Shown piece after piece: positions 23,525 through 32,185 of a stretch of DNA of 64,000 bases. Source of the stretch: an uncultured Poribacteria bacterium (GTDB lineage: Bacteria > Poribacteria > WGA-4E > WGA-3G). Position 1 is the first letter of the stretch. Every line of letters starts with the position of its first letter. The translations under genes were made by a program, and so were the position numbers. The notes beneath the pieces were generated by a model. The model had not been told where the DNA came from, ran no database searches, and was given only the letters and a program-made list of their open reading frames with translations. Location of the stretch: assembly GCA_958295855.1 (NCBI GenBank), contig OY282383.1, forward strand, positions 3,266,481-3,330,480, read 5' to 3'.

Positions 23525-23868
23525 CTCGGTGCAGTGGCGAGAAATGTGGTATAATCTGATGGAATGTGGTATAATCTACTTATTTAGGTTGGACAGTGTG
23601 CGTTCTGTTGCGTGAATTCGGTTGGAAACACAGGAGAACCCGTATACGCGCCTCCGCCGATGCAACAGGGCGAAACACATCGCGGACAGCTTAGCCGAGA
23701 CGTTAAACGCCTGTGGAGCTCGTGTCAGCCCTCACAGCAAACACACTTCGGTGTATTTCGGAGGCAGTGAGCGCAGAAGCAGGAAGTGTGGCAGCTGATG
23801 GCACTAGTCAGATAAGACAAGATTATGCCAGATAATCTATGTCCCACAGAGCGGTTTACTGACTATTC
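23525..23868 (+). mobile_element. non-autonomous mini-element derived from the tnpB IS (solo ends)
   Basis: The left part reads TGCAGTGGCGAGAAAT, like the IS left end (TGCAGTGGCGTAAAAT). The right part matches the IS right end after tnpB at 37976-38138: ACGCCTGTGGAGCTCGTGT, GGCAGTGAG, AGGAAGTGTGGCA and TCCCACAGAGC occur in the same order. About 1.1 kb including tnpB is missing. Two TGGTATAAT -10-like motifs are present. The element ends 34 bases before the likely recR start and could transcribe a guide-RNA-like molecule and recR. Confidence 0.7.
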
Positions 23869-23902
23869 CAGCTTTACCGAACACTTGGCGAATTGTAAAA
23901 AA

Positions 23903-24514
23903 ATGCAAGAATACCCGAAACCGTTGGCAAAACTCATCACTGAGCTCCAAAAGCTTCCGACAATTGGACAGAAAACCGCGCAACGTTTGGCATTTTTTAT
24001 GCTAAAGCTACCCGACACGGAGACAGCACAAATCGCGAAAGCCATTTCAGAAGTTAAACAGTTGCTCTCTTACTGTAACGTTTGTGGCATGATTACCGAT
24101 ACCAACCCGTGTTATATCTGTACCAGTCCACGACGCAACCCGCAGATTCTCTGTGTTGTTGAAGAATCCGATGACTTGTGGGCTATTGAACGTACCAACG
24201 GTTATAAAGGGCTATACCATGTGCTTGGGGGCGTGCTGTCACCGCTAGACGGTGTCGGGCCTGAGCAGCTCAGGATTAAATTGCTTTTTGAACGCCTACA
24301 AAGTAGTAGGCACGCGCCGGGCATCAAAGAGGTAATTCTTGCTACCAACTGGACTACGGAAGGACAGGCAACGGCACTCTATCTCACACAACATCTGGAA
24401 AGGTTTGAGATGACTGTCACTCGAATTGCCTACGGAATCCCCGTTGGCGGCGATTTGGAGTACATTGACGAGGTCACGCTTGCAAAAGCATTAGAGGGCA
24501 GACGTAAAGTTTAG
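23903..24514 (+). CDS. recR: recombination mediator RecR
   Basis: 203 residues from ATG 23903. The frame is open back to 23825, but those 26 residues come from the mini-element end and lack family support, so the later start is preferred. The helix-hairpin-helix LPTIGQKTAQRLAFFML, the zinc-finger CNVCGMITDTNPCYIC, the Toprim motif LCVVEESDDLWAIE and the Walker-B-like EVILATNWTTEGQAT are present. RecR acts with RecF and RecO to load RecA at gaps. A short insert QSSRHAPG before IKEVILATN, encoded by a PR-B repeat (24303-24325), lengthens a loop. Its stop overlaps the next frame. Confidence 0.95.
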   Translation: MQEYPKPLAKLITELQKLPTIGQKTAQRLAFFMLKLPDTETAQIAKAISEVKQLLSYCNVCGMITDTNPCYICTSPRRNPQILCVVEESDDLWAIERTNGYKGLYHVLGGVLSPLDGVGPEQLRIKLLFERLQSSRHAPGIKEVILATNWTTEGQATALYLTQHLERFEMTVTRIAYGIPVGGDLEYIDEVTLAKALEGRRKV

Positions 24515-24576
24515 TGCCTCCTTACTGCAGCACTTGCTCCAGCGGAGCGATAGATTTATCGTTGGATAATAAAAAA

Positions 24577-25506
24577 ATGAAAATGGGGTGGTTCGTCTTA
24601 CTTTTAGTGAGTCTGTATTGTGGCGTGTCTAGTACTGCCTGTGCAGAACCGTCTGACGACAGGGGTGACGCATCAATACAGACAAGCGTTACCTTTGATG
24701 CTCAACGTGCGTTTGCATATTTGAAGAAGCAGTGTGAATTTGGACCCCGGCCGCCGGGATCTGCGCCACATAAAGCGACACAAAATTATTTATTCACGGA
24801 GCTACAGAAGTCCGCGGACCTCGTTAGCCTCCAATCCTACGAGTTCAAAACGGAAGCGAGAACGCTCCAGATGAACAATATCTTAGCACAGTTTGGCCCT
24901 CGGCGCGGAGAAACACTCCTGCTCGCAGCGCATTGGGATACGCGGCCCATCGCCGACCGGGATGCAGAGCCTGAAAATCGGGAGAAACCGATACTTGGTG
25001 CGAATGATGGCGCGTCCGGCGTTGCTGTGCTCCTTGAAATTGCACGAATTTTAAAGGAGCATCCACCACCCCGGCGTGTACTTATCGTGCTTTTTGATGG
25101 CGAAGATTACGGCAGAACCGTTGATACTATGTTTATCGGCTCCCGCTACTTCGCCCAAAACATGGGAAAATGGAAGCCCGACTACGGCATCCTATTAGAC
25201 ATGGTAGGGGACAAGGATTTGCAACTCCCGATAGAACAGTACTCTTGGCAGGCAAACCGCGAGTTCACCGAAGCTATCTGGCAGCGCGCGGCAGAACTCG
25301 GCTTAGCTCCGTTTCAACCTCGGTTAGGTGCCGCAATCATGGACGACCATGTCCCCTTAATTCAAGCCGGCATACCGATGGTTAATATAATTGACTTTAA
25401 TTATCCGCATTGGCATACGCTTGAGGATACTGTGGATAAATGTAGCGCGAAAAGCCTAGAAGTTGTCGGCACCCTCGTTATCAGTGTTATCTATGACGGA
25501 CTCTAA
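24577..25506 (+). CDS. exported M28-family peptidase, glutaminyl cyclase-like
   Basis: 309 residues from ATG 24577, chosen because it gives a clean signal peptide (WFVLLLVSLYCGVSSTACA); a GTG at 24514 would overlap the recR stop. Metal ligands of the M28 fold are visible in AAHWDTRP (H, D), GANDGASGVAVLLEIARIL (D), FDGEDYG (E) and the later IDFNYPHWHTLEDTVDKC (H). The length and the pattern FDGEDYG fit glutaminyl-peptide cyclotransferase-like enzymes, which form N-terminal pyroglutamate, but aminopeptidase activity cannot be excluded. Likely periplasmic. Confidence 0.85.
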   Translation: MKMGWFVLLLVSLYCGVSSTACAEPSDDRGDASIQTSVTFDAQRAFAYLKKQCEFGPRPPGSAPHKATQNYLFTELQKSADLVSLQSYEFKTEARTLQMNNILAQFGPRRGETLLLAAHWDTRPIADRDAEPENREKPILGANDGASGVAVLLEIARILKEHPPPRRVLIVLFDGEDYGRTVDTMFIGSRYFAQNMGKWKPDYGILLDMVGDKDLQLPIEQYSWQANREFTEAIWQRAAELGLAPFQPRLGAAIMDDHVPLIQAGIPMVNIIDFNYPHWHTLEDTVDKCSAKSLEVVGTLVISVIYDGL

Positions 25507-25579
25507 CAAATTTTTTAACATACCTTGTGTTTTCAGAGCTGTCTTGTGTTGTTCATTCTCTGCAAAGTAAATTAAAAAA

Positions 25580-27475
25580 ATGATGAACACTTATCACAAA
25601 CATTATGATGTCATTGTTGTCGGAGCCGGCCATGCAGGCTGTGAGGCTGCCCTTGCCGCCGCGCGCATCGGCTGCGAAACGCTTATCGTAACCATCAATC
25701 TTGATACAATTGCTAAGATGTCTTGCAACCCTGCTATCGGTGGGCTTGCCAAGGGCCATCTTGTAAAGGAGATAGACGCGCTGGGCGGAGAGATGGCGAA
25801 AAATATCGACAAGACCGGCATCCAATTCCGCCGTTTGAATACCAAGAAGGGCCCGGCGGTTCGCTCAAGCCGCGCGCAAGCGGATAAAAAGGCGTACCAA
25901 GACGAAATGAAGCGCGTCTTGGAGGCACAACAACGGCTTGACATCAAACAGGTGTTAGTTGAAGAACTGCTCACCGAAGGTGGACGGTGCATTGGCATTC
26001 TGAGCCAGACGCAAACCGCTTATTTTGCAACAACTGTGATTCTGACAACCGGCACCTTCCTGAAAGGCTTAATTCATATTGGGGATGTATCCTATAGCGC
26101 GGGGAGGGCAGGCGAATCTTCTGCAGAGAAACTCTCCGAAAGTTTTTTGAACCTCGGATTTGAGATCGGCAGGCTCAAAACAGGCACACCGCCCCGTGTT
26201 AATGCACACACAGTCAATTTCAATCAGATGGAGATTCAACCCGGTGATGAAAATCCGCTGCCTTTCTCCTTTTCAACGGAACGCCACAGTTTCCTTCAAA
26301 AGTCGCAACCCCAACTGCCGTGTTACCTCACCTACACTAATGAAAAAACGCACGATGTGATAAGAAAAAATCTTCACCGCTCCGCAATGTATAGTGGCCG
26401 CATCGTCGGCATCGGCCCGCGGTATTGTCCCTCAATTGAAGATAAAGTGGTGCGGTTTGCCGAAAAGACGGAACACCAAGTCTTTGTTGAACCCGAAGGA
26501 CGAGATACGGATGAAATTTACCTAAACGGTATCTCTGCGAGCTTACCTGAAGATGTACAGGTGGAGATGGTACATAGCATCAAAGGGTTAGAGAACGCTG
26601 AAATTATGCGCTTTGGATACGCTGTCGAATATGACTTTGCGCCCGCTACGCAACTCTATTCAACCCTTGAAACGAAACATGTCCCCGGCCTTTATTTCGC
26701 AGGGCAACTGAACGGCACCACAGGTTACGAGGAAGCCGCTGCACAGGGACTTATGGCAGGGATAAATGCCGCCTTAAAGGTGAAAGGCGCAGAACCGCTC
26801 GTGTTAGACAGGGCACAAGCCTATATTGGCGTGCTTATTGATGATCTGGTTACATTGGACATCCGTGAGCCTTACCGGATGTTCACGTCGCGCGCGGAGT
26901 ACAGATTGGGATTGCGGGAGGACAACGCGGATCTACGGCTAACTGAAATAGGCAGACACATTGGACTCGTTGATGACAACACATACAGCCGATTCAAAAG
27001 GAAAGCGGCATATATCCAGACTGAACTGAAGCGGTTGCATCAAACGCTTCTGAAGCCAACAGCCGCCACTGCCGATAGGGTGGCGCACATTGTTAAAACT
27101 GGAGAGTTGAAGCAACCTACGTTGTTAGCAGATTTGCTCAAACGCCCCGAACTCTGTTATGAACACATAGCACAGCTCGCACCGCCACCAGAGGCATTGC
27201 CACCAGCGGTGAAGGAACAGGTCGAAATTCAGATTAAATACGAAGGATACATCCAACGGCAACAGCGGCAAATTCATCAGTTCAAAAAGTTGGAGAATTA
27301 CCGAATTCCAGATATGTTTGACTATGCGAACGTACGCGGTTTAAAAACAGAGGCGCGTGAGCAGCTTTCAAAGATTCGACCTGCATCTATAGGACAAGCA
27401 TCACGCCTGCCGGGGGTTTCACCGGCGGACATTTCAATCTTGATGGTTATCGTTCATCAACAGAAAGCCGGATAA
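25580..27475 (+). CDS. mnmG: tRNA uridine-5-carboxymethylaminomethyl modification enzyme
   Basis: 631 residues, normal length. It modifies the wobble uridine of several tRNAs with MnmE. The FAD-binding motif VVGAGHAGCEAALAAARIG is at residues 11-30; further signatures are CNPAIGGLAKGHLVKEIDAL, GPRYCPSIEDKVVRF and the C-terminal MFTSRAEYRLGLREDNAD. MnmG is often followed by rsmG, as here (39-base gap). Confidence 0.97.
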   Translation: MMNTYHKHYDVIVVGAGHAGCEAALAAARIGCETLIVTINLDTIAKMSCNPAIGGLAKGHLVKEIDALGGEMAKNIDKTGIQFRRLNTKKGPAVRSSRAQADKKAYQDEMKRVLEAQQRLDIKQVLVEELLTEGGRCIGILSQTQTAYFATTVILTTGTFLKGLIHIGDVSYSAGRAGESSAEKLSESFLNLGFEIGRLKTGTPPRVNAHTVNFNQMEIQPGDENPLPFSFSTERHSFLQKSQPQLPCYLTYTNEKTHDVIRKNLHRSAMYSGRIVGIGPRYCPSIEDKVVRFAEKTEHQVFVEPEGRDTDEIYLNGISASLPEDVQVEMVHSIKGLENAEIMRFGYAVEYDFAPATQLYSTLETKHVPGLYFAGQLNGTTGYEEAAAQGLMAGINAALKVKGAEPLVLDRAQAYIGVLIDDLVTLDIREPYRMFTSRAEYRLGLREDNADLRLTEIGRHIGLVDDNTYSRFKRKAAYIQTELKRLHQTLLKPTAATADRVAHIVKTGELKQPTLLADLLKRPELCYEHIAQLAPPPEALPPAVKEQVEIQIKYEGYIQRQQRQIHQFKKLENYRIPDMFDYANVRGLKTEAREQLSKIRPASIGQASRLPGVSPADISILMVIVHQQKAG

Positions 27476-27514
27476 TGATTTGACTCCGCAAGGTATGTTA
27501 AAAACAATTTCGAC

Positions 27515-28222
27515 GTGACATACGAAAAACATTTAAAAGAGACCTTCAGCCATTACGGATTTCCGTTAACAGCACGTCAGGTAGAACAATTCACCCGATA
27601 TCGCTCCGAATTGCTTCGGTGGAATGCACATGTAAACCTGACTGCAATCACAAAAGATAGCGAGATTATTCGCAAACATTTTCTTGATTCGCTGAGTGTC
27701 TTGGACTGCATCTCACTAAACACTGGCGATGCTGTGGTTGACATCGGCAGTGGTGCAGGATTTCCGGGAGTTGTGCTTAAAATTTACGTCCCCGGGATTC
27801 GTTTAACCCTCGTTGAAGCGTCGAAAAAGAAGGCCAGTTTTCTAAAATTTCTCAACTCCCGATTGTGGCTGGAGACTCCTGATGGCGAAGCACTTTCGCG
27901 TGTTGATATGACTGGCGGAGTGAATGTTGAAGTGTTAGCACAGCGCGCCGAAATCTGTGCGCGACAGCCCGCCTATATCGGTGCTTATGATTGGGTTTTT
28001 ACACGTTACGTTGCCTCACTCGCAGAATCGGCGGTATACTGTCTGCCCTTGCTAAAACCAAACGGAAAGTGGGTAGCTTACAAATCTGGTGAGGGTACCA
28101 TAAAAGCGGAAATTCGCCAGAGTGAGCCGATACTCAGCGGGTTTGATGTGACAGTTGAAGCTGTTTTGACAAATCCAAAGTTCAATCGAAGTTATGTTGT
28201 TATGCACCGTGCTAATACATGA
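27515..28222 (+). CDS. rsmG: 16S rRNA (guanine-527-N7)-methyltransferase
   Basis: 235 residues with a GTG start. The N-terminal LLRWNAHVNLTAITKDSEI and KHFLDSLSVLD and the SAM-binding DIGSGAGFPGVVLKIYVPG are classical. A stretch of about 20 residues (RLWLETPDGEALSRVDMTGG) between the SAM-binding part and AQRAEICARQP is longer than usual and may be an insert. Catalytic domain ends with LPLLKPNGKWVAYKSG. Confidence 0.93.
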   Translation: MTYEKHLKETFSHYGFPLTARQVEQFTRYRSELLRWNAHVNLTAITKDSEIIRKHFLDSLSVLDCISLNTGDAVVDIGSGAGFPGVVLKIYVPGIRLTLVEASKKKASFLKFLNSRLWLETPDGEALSRVDMTGGVNVEVLAQRAEICARQPAYIGAYDWVFTRYVASLAESAVYCLPLLKPNGKWVAYKSGEGTIKAEIRQSEPILSGFDVTVEAVLTNPKFNRSYVVMHRANT

Positions 28223-28519
28223 GTCGAGCCAAAATCGGGTTGACACAGGAGAACCACTATGAAAAATCGGGATGGCCGAGAGACCCACGTTCATTTTGAG
28301 GATGTCCGTTGGAACTCATAAGAAACCCGATTTTGAGCAGCTTCTTCCCCGCTTTGCTTCCCTCCCGCCCGGTTCCTTGGGGGAAAAGCAATCAACGGGA
28401 AAATCCGTAGGGGTAGTGCCTTGTGCCTACCCTTGAAACCCAATTGACGAAAAACCCCTGCAAAGCAGGGGCAAATACCAAACTGAAACCTACGAAATAT
28501 AGGAGGGTGAACGAGCAGT
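28223..28519. repeat. intergenic mosaic repeat: MITE-like arms, PR-B, PR-A
   Basis: From about 28318 the sequence reads ATAAGAAACCCGATTTTGAG, an arm that recurs at 29019, 32045 (inverted), 41090 (inverted) and 42420. A PR-B unit (GTAGGGGTAGTGCCTTGTGC) lies near 28410 and a PR-A core at 28455-28471. GGAGGG at 28502 is the ribosome site for the next gene. Confidence 0.7.
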
Positions 28520-28858
28520 ATGAATTTTGACACAACACTTGGTGAGCAGAACATTTTCATCCTTCATGTAGAAGGGAAGATCCTCGGAAATGCTGCCGAC
28601 GGATTTCGCGAGGAAATGGAACAGTATCTTCAAGGGGGAAACGATAAGTTAATTGTTGATTTGATGAACGTTCCGTTGATTGACAGTAACGCACTCGGTG
28701 CGATTATTCTCAGTTTGAAGGGCTACCAAAAAGCCGGCGGTAAATTAGTTTTGCTCAGCCCACAAAAAGCAGTTCGGAACACATTGGAGGTAACGCAACT
28801 CACAACCGTCCTTGAAATCTATGATACGGAGGAAAGTGCGCTCTCCGCTTTTTCGTAG
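28520..28858 (+). CDS. STAS-domain anti-anti-sigma factor, copy 1
   Basis: 112 residues, a single STAS domain. The central motif VDLMNVPLIDSNALGAIILSL carries the serine that is the usual phosphorylation site (LIDSNALG). Such proteins bind an RsbW-type kinase and release the sigma factor when dephosphorylated. It resembles the STAS protein at 34954. The set of STAS, PP2C phosphatase and RsbW-like kinase within 7 kb suggests one partner-switching pathway. Confidence 0.9.
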   Translation: MNFDTTLGEQNIFILHVEGKILGNAADGFREEMEQYLQGGNDKLIVDLMNVPLIDSNALGAIILSLKGYQKAGGKLVLLSPQKAVRNTLEVTQLTTVLEIYDTEESALSAFS

Positions 28859-29267
28859 ATTGTTCGTCATTCCTCGCGGTTTTTCGTCATTCCTTGCGGT
28901 TTTTCGTCATTCCTTGCGGAGAATTGAGAATGCTTGGTAGGTCTGGCAATGTACTGTAGATCTCGTCGGAGGTTTCTGGTGCAACCTCAATTAGGAGGAA
29001 GCACGCTACAACTTGTAAGAAACCCGATTTTGAAAGGGTATCCGCCCCTGCTTTGCAGGGGTAAATACCTCATGCGGAAAAATCGGAGCAGAAACTGAAT
29101 TGACGAAAGATCTCGTCAGAGGTTTGTGCTGCAAGATTCCCCGCGCATGTCAGCCCAGGATTAAGCAGGAGGCTGGCATAAAGGTACGTGTGCTGCAGGG
29201 ATACGAAAAAGGAGCCTTATCACGCATTTTCAATGCGTGACTAAACCTCGTTCATAGGAGAACAGGG
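28859..29267. repeat. repeat-rich gap before the large kinase
   Basis: Three tandem TTTTTCGTCATTCCTTGCGG-like units (28863-28920), then GATCTCGTCGGAGGTTTCTG, which recurs at 29106, 32103 (inverted) and 42365, then a mosaic element with PR-A core at 29049-29065. CACGCATTTTCAATGCGTG (29221-29239) is a perfect short palindrome with a partial relative at 42756. AGGAGAACAGGG precedes the next ATG. Confidence 0.75.
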
Positions 29268-31874
29268 ATGAAAGGCGAAAAACCGGCGAAACGTTCTCGG
29301 TTTAAGATAGGCTTACGCGGCCAACAGATTATTCTGTTTCTGTTCGTTTCGCTGATGCCCTTACTCGTTGTCTCGCTAACTATCAAGGTGTTAGGCGAAA
29401 ACGCCTTGAAAGGCAATGTTGGGGAAAGCTTCGGCCTATTGGCGCAGGAGAAACTCTACCGTATAGATCGGGCTATCTCCCAGAAAATAGCAAACATCCG
29501 CGGAGAGCTGCCGAATATTCGGGAAGCAGTTGCGAGATCCAACAGTGCTAACGGGGAAGAGGTCATCTTTTTGACAGTGTGGGCGCGCTTAGAGGATAGT
29601 ATTCGGTTGCTGGAGACGTATGCTGGCTATAAAAGTGAGGTAACGATTACGAATGCAGACGGATATGTGCTCCGCTCAAACAACCCCAAGTTGGATTACA
29701 AGGCGAGAAAACAGGTGCCACATCAAGTGAGCCACACGGACTGGTGGCAAAGAGCCTACAACAACGGAATAGGCTACCAATTGGTGTCGGATATCACGTA
29801 TGATGTAACGCGGGGTGTGCATCTTCTATCCGTGGCACTTCCAATCGGCATTGGCACCGAAAGAGCACCTACAGGTGCTGAAAACAGTGCTGTGGGCGTG
29901 CTCAAAACTGTGCTGTTGCTGCCGGAACTTGCCAGTTTAGTGGAACCGCAACCGGATATGGAAGGAACATACACGATTTTGACAACCCAGTCCGGAAAGA
30001 TTATTGCCGCATCCTCAGAAAGTCGGTATCGCATTGATAGTTACATAGACATGAGTTACGCCGCGGAAGAGGCAATTATTGAGGCAAAAAAGGGCACGGA
30101 TGGAAAGTACTACGGTTATGAAGCCGAACGTGAGACAGATGTCTTTGATGAGGCCCGGGTCTATGGGTGGGCGAGGACACAACCCTCAGTTTTGGAGCCT
30201 TGGAAAGTTCAGCAAAATTTCAGCAACTGGATAGTCTTCATTTCAAGACCCGCTGCCGCGGCTTACGCCGTTATTGTGAAGTTGAATAACTATATTTTTT
30301 ACCTTACCCTTGCTTCAAGTATTATCGTTGTCTTCATCGCCTGGGCGGTTGCACAAAGAATTACCACACCCATCATGCAGGTGGCACAGGCAGCGCAGCG
30401 CATCGGACAAGGCGAGTTTGAAAAGGAAATTTCTGTCAACAGCGACACGGAAGTGGGAGTTCTCGCCGAGGCGTTTAATGAGATGCGGCGAAATCTGAAA
30501 GCCGCTGTTGAAAAACTAACGCAAGAGGAGAAAAAGTTAACGGCTATTGTGGATAATCTTGGCGAAGGATTGGTTGTTGTTGATACGGAGGGACGGGTGC
30601 TCTATGTCAATCCTGTAGCCGAACGCCTCCTTAACCTCGGACACACCGCAGATTATGAAAACTTCGCAGCTGTCGACACAACAACGGGGAAGATACACTG
30701 GACGAAACAAACCGCTGCAGATGAAAACAGTACCCCAAAACATAATGAAGGGAGCACCGAACCCACTTCTGTTACGCTAACAGTGGATATGAAAGTGCTA
30801 TCTGCATCTCCGCGTGAAATGGCGCAGCACCAAACGGTCATCGTTGAAGTCATGGAATTGGCTAGCAACACGCTGGCGAAAGGCCCCAAGGGCACTTCAG
30901 GCGAAACTTTGCATATCAAAGAACCACTTTATGAAAACGCTGAAAATGCTAGGGCGCAAAAAGATAATAACCCCTGCAAAGCAGGGGCAAATACAATCAG
31001 CAAAATTCTCAGAATTGTAACGAGCCATTTTGATGATGAAAGCAACAACATCGCAGGTACTGTTTATGTGTTTGATGATGTTACACATGAATATGAAATA
31101 GATAGAATGAAATCCGAGTTTGTTTCACTTGTCTCGCACGAATTGCGAACGCCGCTCACCTCCATCATAGGGTTTATTTCTCTCATACTTGATGGGAAAA
31201 CGGGCGAAATTAATGAAAAACAGCACGAGGGCTTGAGTCGCGCACACCGCCAGTCTAAGCGGCTTGCTGCACTTATTGAAGATTTGCTTGACGTTTCTCG
31301 CATTGAAGCAGGACGTATTGAGATGAAACAGGAGCGGGTGCTTATGGATAAGATAGCCCAACGGCGAATTGAGGAACTGCGTCCACAAGCAGATGAGAAA
31401 GCCATCACGCTGTGCATGAATGCACCGCCCAAGCTGCCTCATTGCATTGGAGATGCCGACCGGATCGGACAGGTTTTTATCAACCTCATCGGAAATGCTA
31501 TCAAATTTACACCACGCAACGGAAAAGTGACTGTGAGAATATCAATAATAGCGCAGCGCGACCTCGAAGTTCTATTAAAACGTACACCTACGGTAGGAGC
31601 GGACTGGCACAGGAAAAATAGTAACGTAGCCGATGTGTTTCACGTTGAAATCATTGACACCGGCCCAGGTATCCCCATCGAAGAAAGAGAGCAGGTCTTT
31701 GATAAATTCCGCCAACTCGGGAGTGTGCAAACTCGGCAACAGGGTGGTACCGGCTTAGGCTTATCAATCGCATCAGGGATAGTTGAGGCACACGGCGGGA
31801 AATTATGGGTGGATATAGGTGATAATGGACAGGGTTGCAACTTCCAATTTTTTATGCCGCCGCTTTGCGTATGA
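29268..31874 (+). CDS. sensor histidine kinase with Cache-like sensor, HAMP and PAS-like region
   Basis: 868 residues. TM1 at about 22-42 (IILFLFVSLMPLLVVSL), an extracytoplasmic double-Cache-like region (45-335), TM2 at about 343-365 (YIFYLTLASSIIVVFIAWAV), HAMP (ITTPIMQVAQAAQRIGQGEF), a PAS-like segment (LTAIVDNLGEGLVVVDTEGR), HisKA with SHELRTPLTSIIGFISLILD and HATPase_c with NLIGNAIKFTP, DTGPGI and GTGLGLSIASGIVEAHGG. Two inserts disturb the cytoplasmic part: NNPCKAGAN, encoded by PR-A (30969-30985), and RTPTVGADWHRKN in the ATPase domain, encoded by a PR-B relative. Both keep the frame. It probably senses a small extracellular ligand and may feed the neighbouring RsbU-like regulator. Confidence 0.92.
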   Translation: MKGEKPAKRSRFKIGLRGQQIILFLFVSLMPLLVVSLTIKVLGENALKGNVGESFGLLAQEKLYRIDRAISQKIANIRGELPNIREAVARSNSANGEEVIFLTVWARLEDSIRLLETYAGYKSEVTITNADGYVLRSNNPKLDYKARKQVPHQVSHTDWWQRAYNNGIGYQLVSDITYDVTRGVHLLSVALPIGIGTERAPTGAENSAVGVLKTVLLLPELASLVEPQPDMEGTYTILTTQSGKIIAASSESRYRIDSYIDMSYAAEEAIIEAKKGTDGKYYGYEAERETDVFDEARVYGWARTQPSVLEPWKVQQNFSNWIVFISRPAAAAYAVIVKLNNYIFYLTLASSIIVVFIAWAVAQRITTPIMQVAQAAQRIGQGEFEKEISVNSDTEVGVLAEAFNEMRRNLKAAVEKLTQEEKKLTAIVDNLGEGLVVVDTEGRVLYVNPVAERLLNLGHTADYENFAAVDTTTGKIHWTKQTAADENSTPKHNEGSTEPTSVTLTVDMKVLSASPREMAQHQTVIVEVMELASNTLAKGPKGTSGETLHIKEPLYENAENARAQKDNNPCKAGANTISKILRIVTSHFDDESNNIAGTVYVFDDVTHEYEIDRMKSEFVSLVSHELRTPLTSIIGFISLILDGKTGEINEKQHEGLSRAHRQSKRLAALIEDLLDVSRIEAGRIEMKQERVLMDKIAQRRIEELRPQADEKAITLCMNAPPKLPHCIGDADRIGQVFINLIGNAIKFTPRNGKVTVRISIIAQRDLEVLLKRTPTVGADWHRKNSNVADVFHVEIIDTGPGIPIEEREQVFDKFRQLGSVQTRQQGGTGLGLSIASGIVEAHGGKLWVDIGDNGQGCNFQFFMPPLCV
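30966..30993. repeat. PR-A copy in frame in the kinase gene
   Basis: CCCCTGCAAAGCAGGGG with the usual right flank CAAATAC; encodes PCKAGANT. Sits in a linker between the PAS-like and HisKA parts. Confidence 0.85.
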
Positions 31875-32185
31875 TTCAGTACAAACAAGGGCGGAGGTAG
31901 TTAGAATTGCGAGGTTGCGAGTATTCGGGTTTTTCGTTAATTGGGGTTCTGCTCCGATTTTTCCGTTGAGGTATAATGCCCCGCGATGGTAAATATCCCT
32001 GCTTTGCAGGGCATTTTACAGAAGGCGGGGATTTTTACCTGTCAAAATCGGGTTTCGTAATGAGTTCTATATCATTGCCTTGCTAATTAAGCATTAAAAA
32101 ACTTGCATCAGAAACCTCCGACGAGAGCTATAGGGCATTGTTAGCCTTGTCTTGCATTCTAAATTCTCCGCAAGGAATAGCGAAA
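31875..32185. repeat. gap with inverted mosaic repeat
   Basis: Contains GTTCTGCTCCGATTTTTCCG, a PR-A core variant (CCCTGCTTTGCAGGG, 32010-32024), CAAAATCGGGTTTCGTAATG and the inverted GAAACCTCCGACGAGA element. This is the reverse orientation of the repeats at 28318 and 29019. No gene. Confidence 0.7.

Noticed and set aside
23825..23902. Upstream start for recR
   Set aside because: The extra 26 residues lie in the mini-element end and have no counterpart in RecR proteins.
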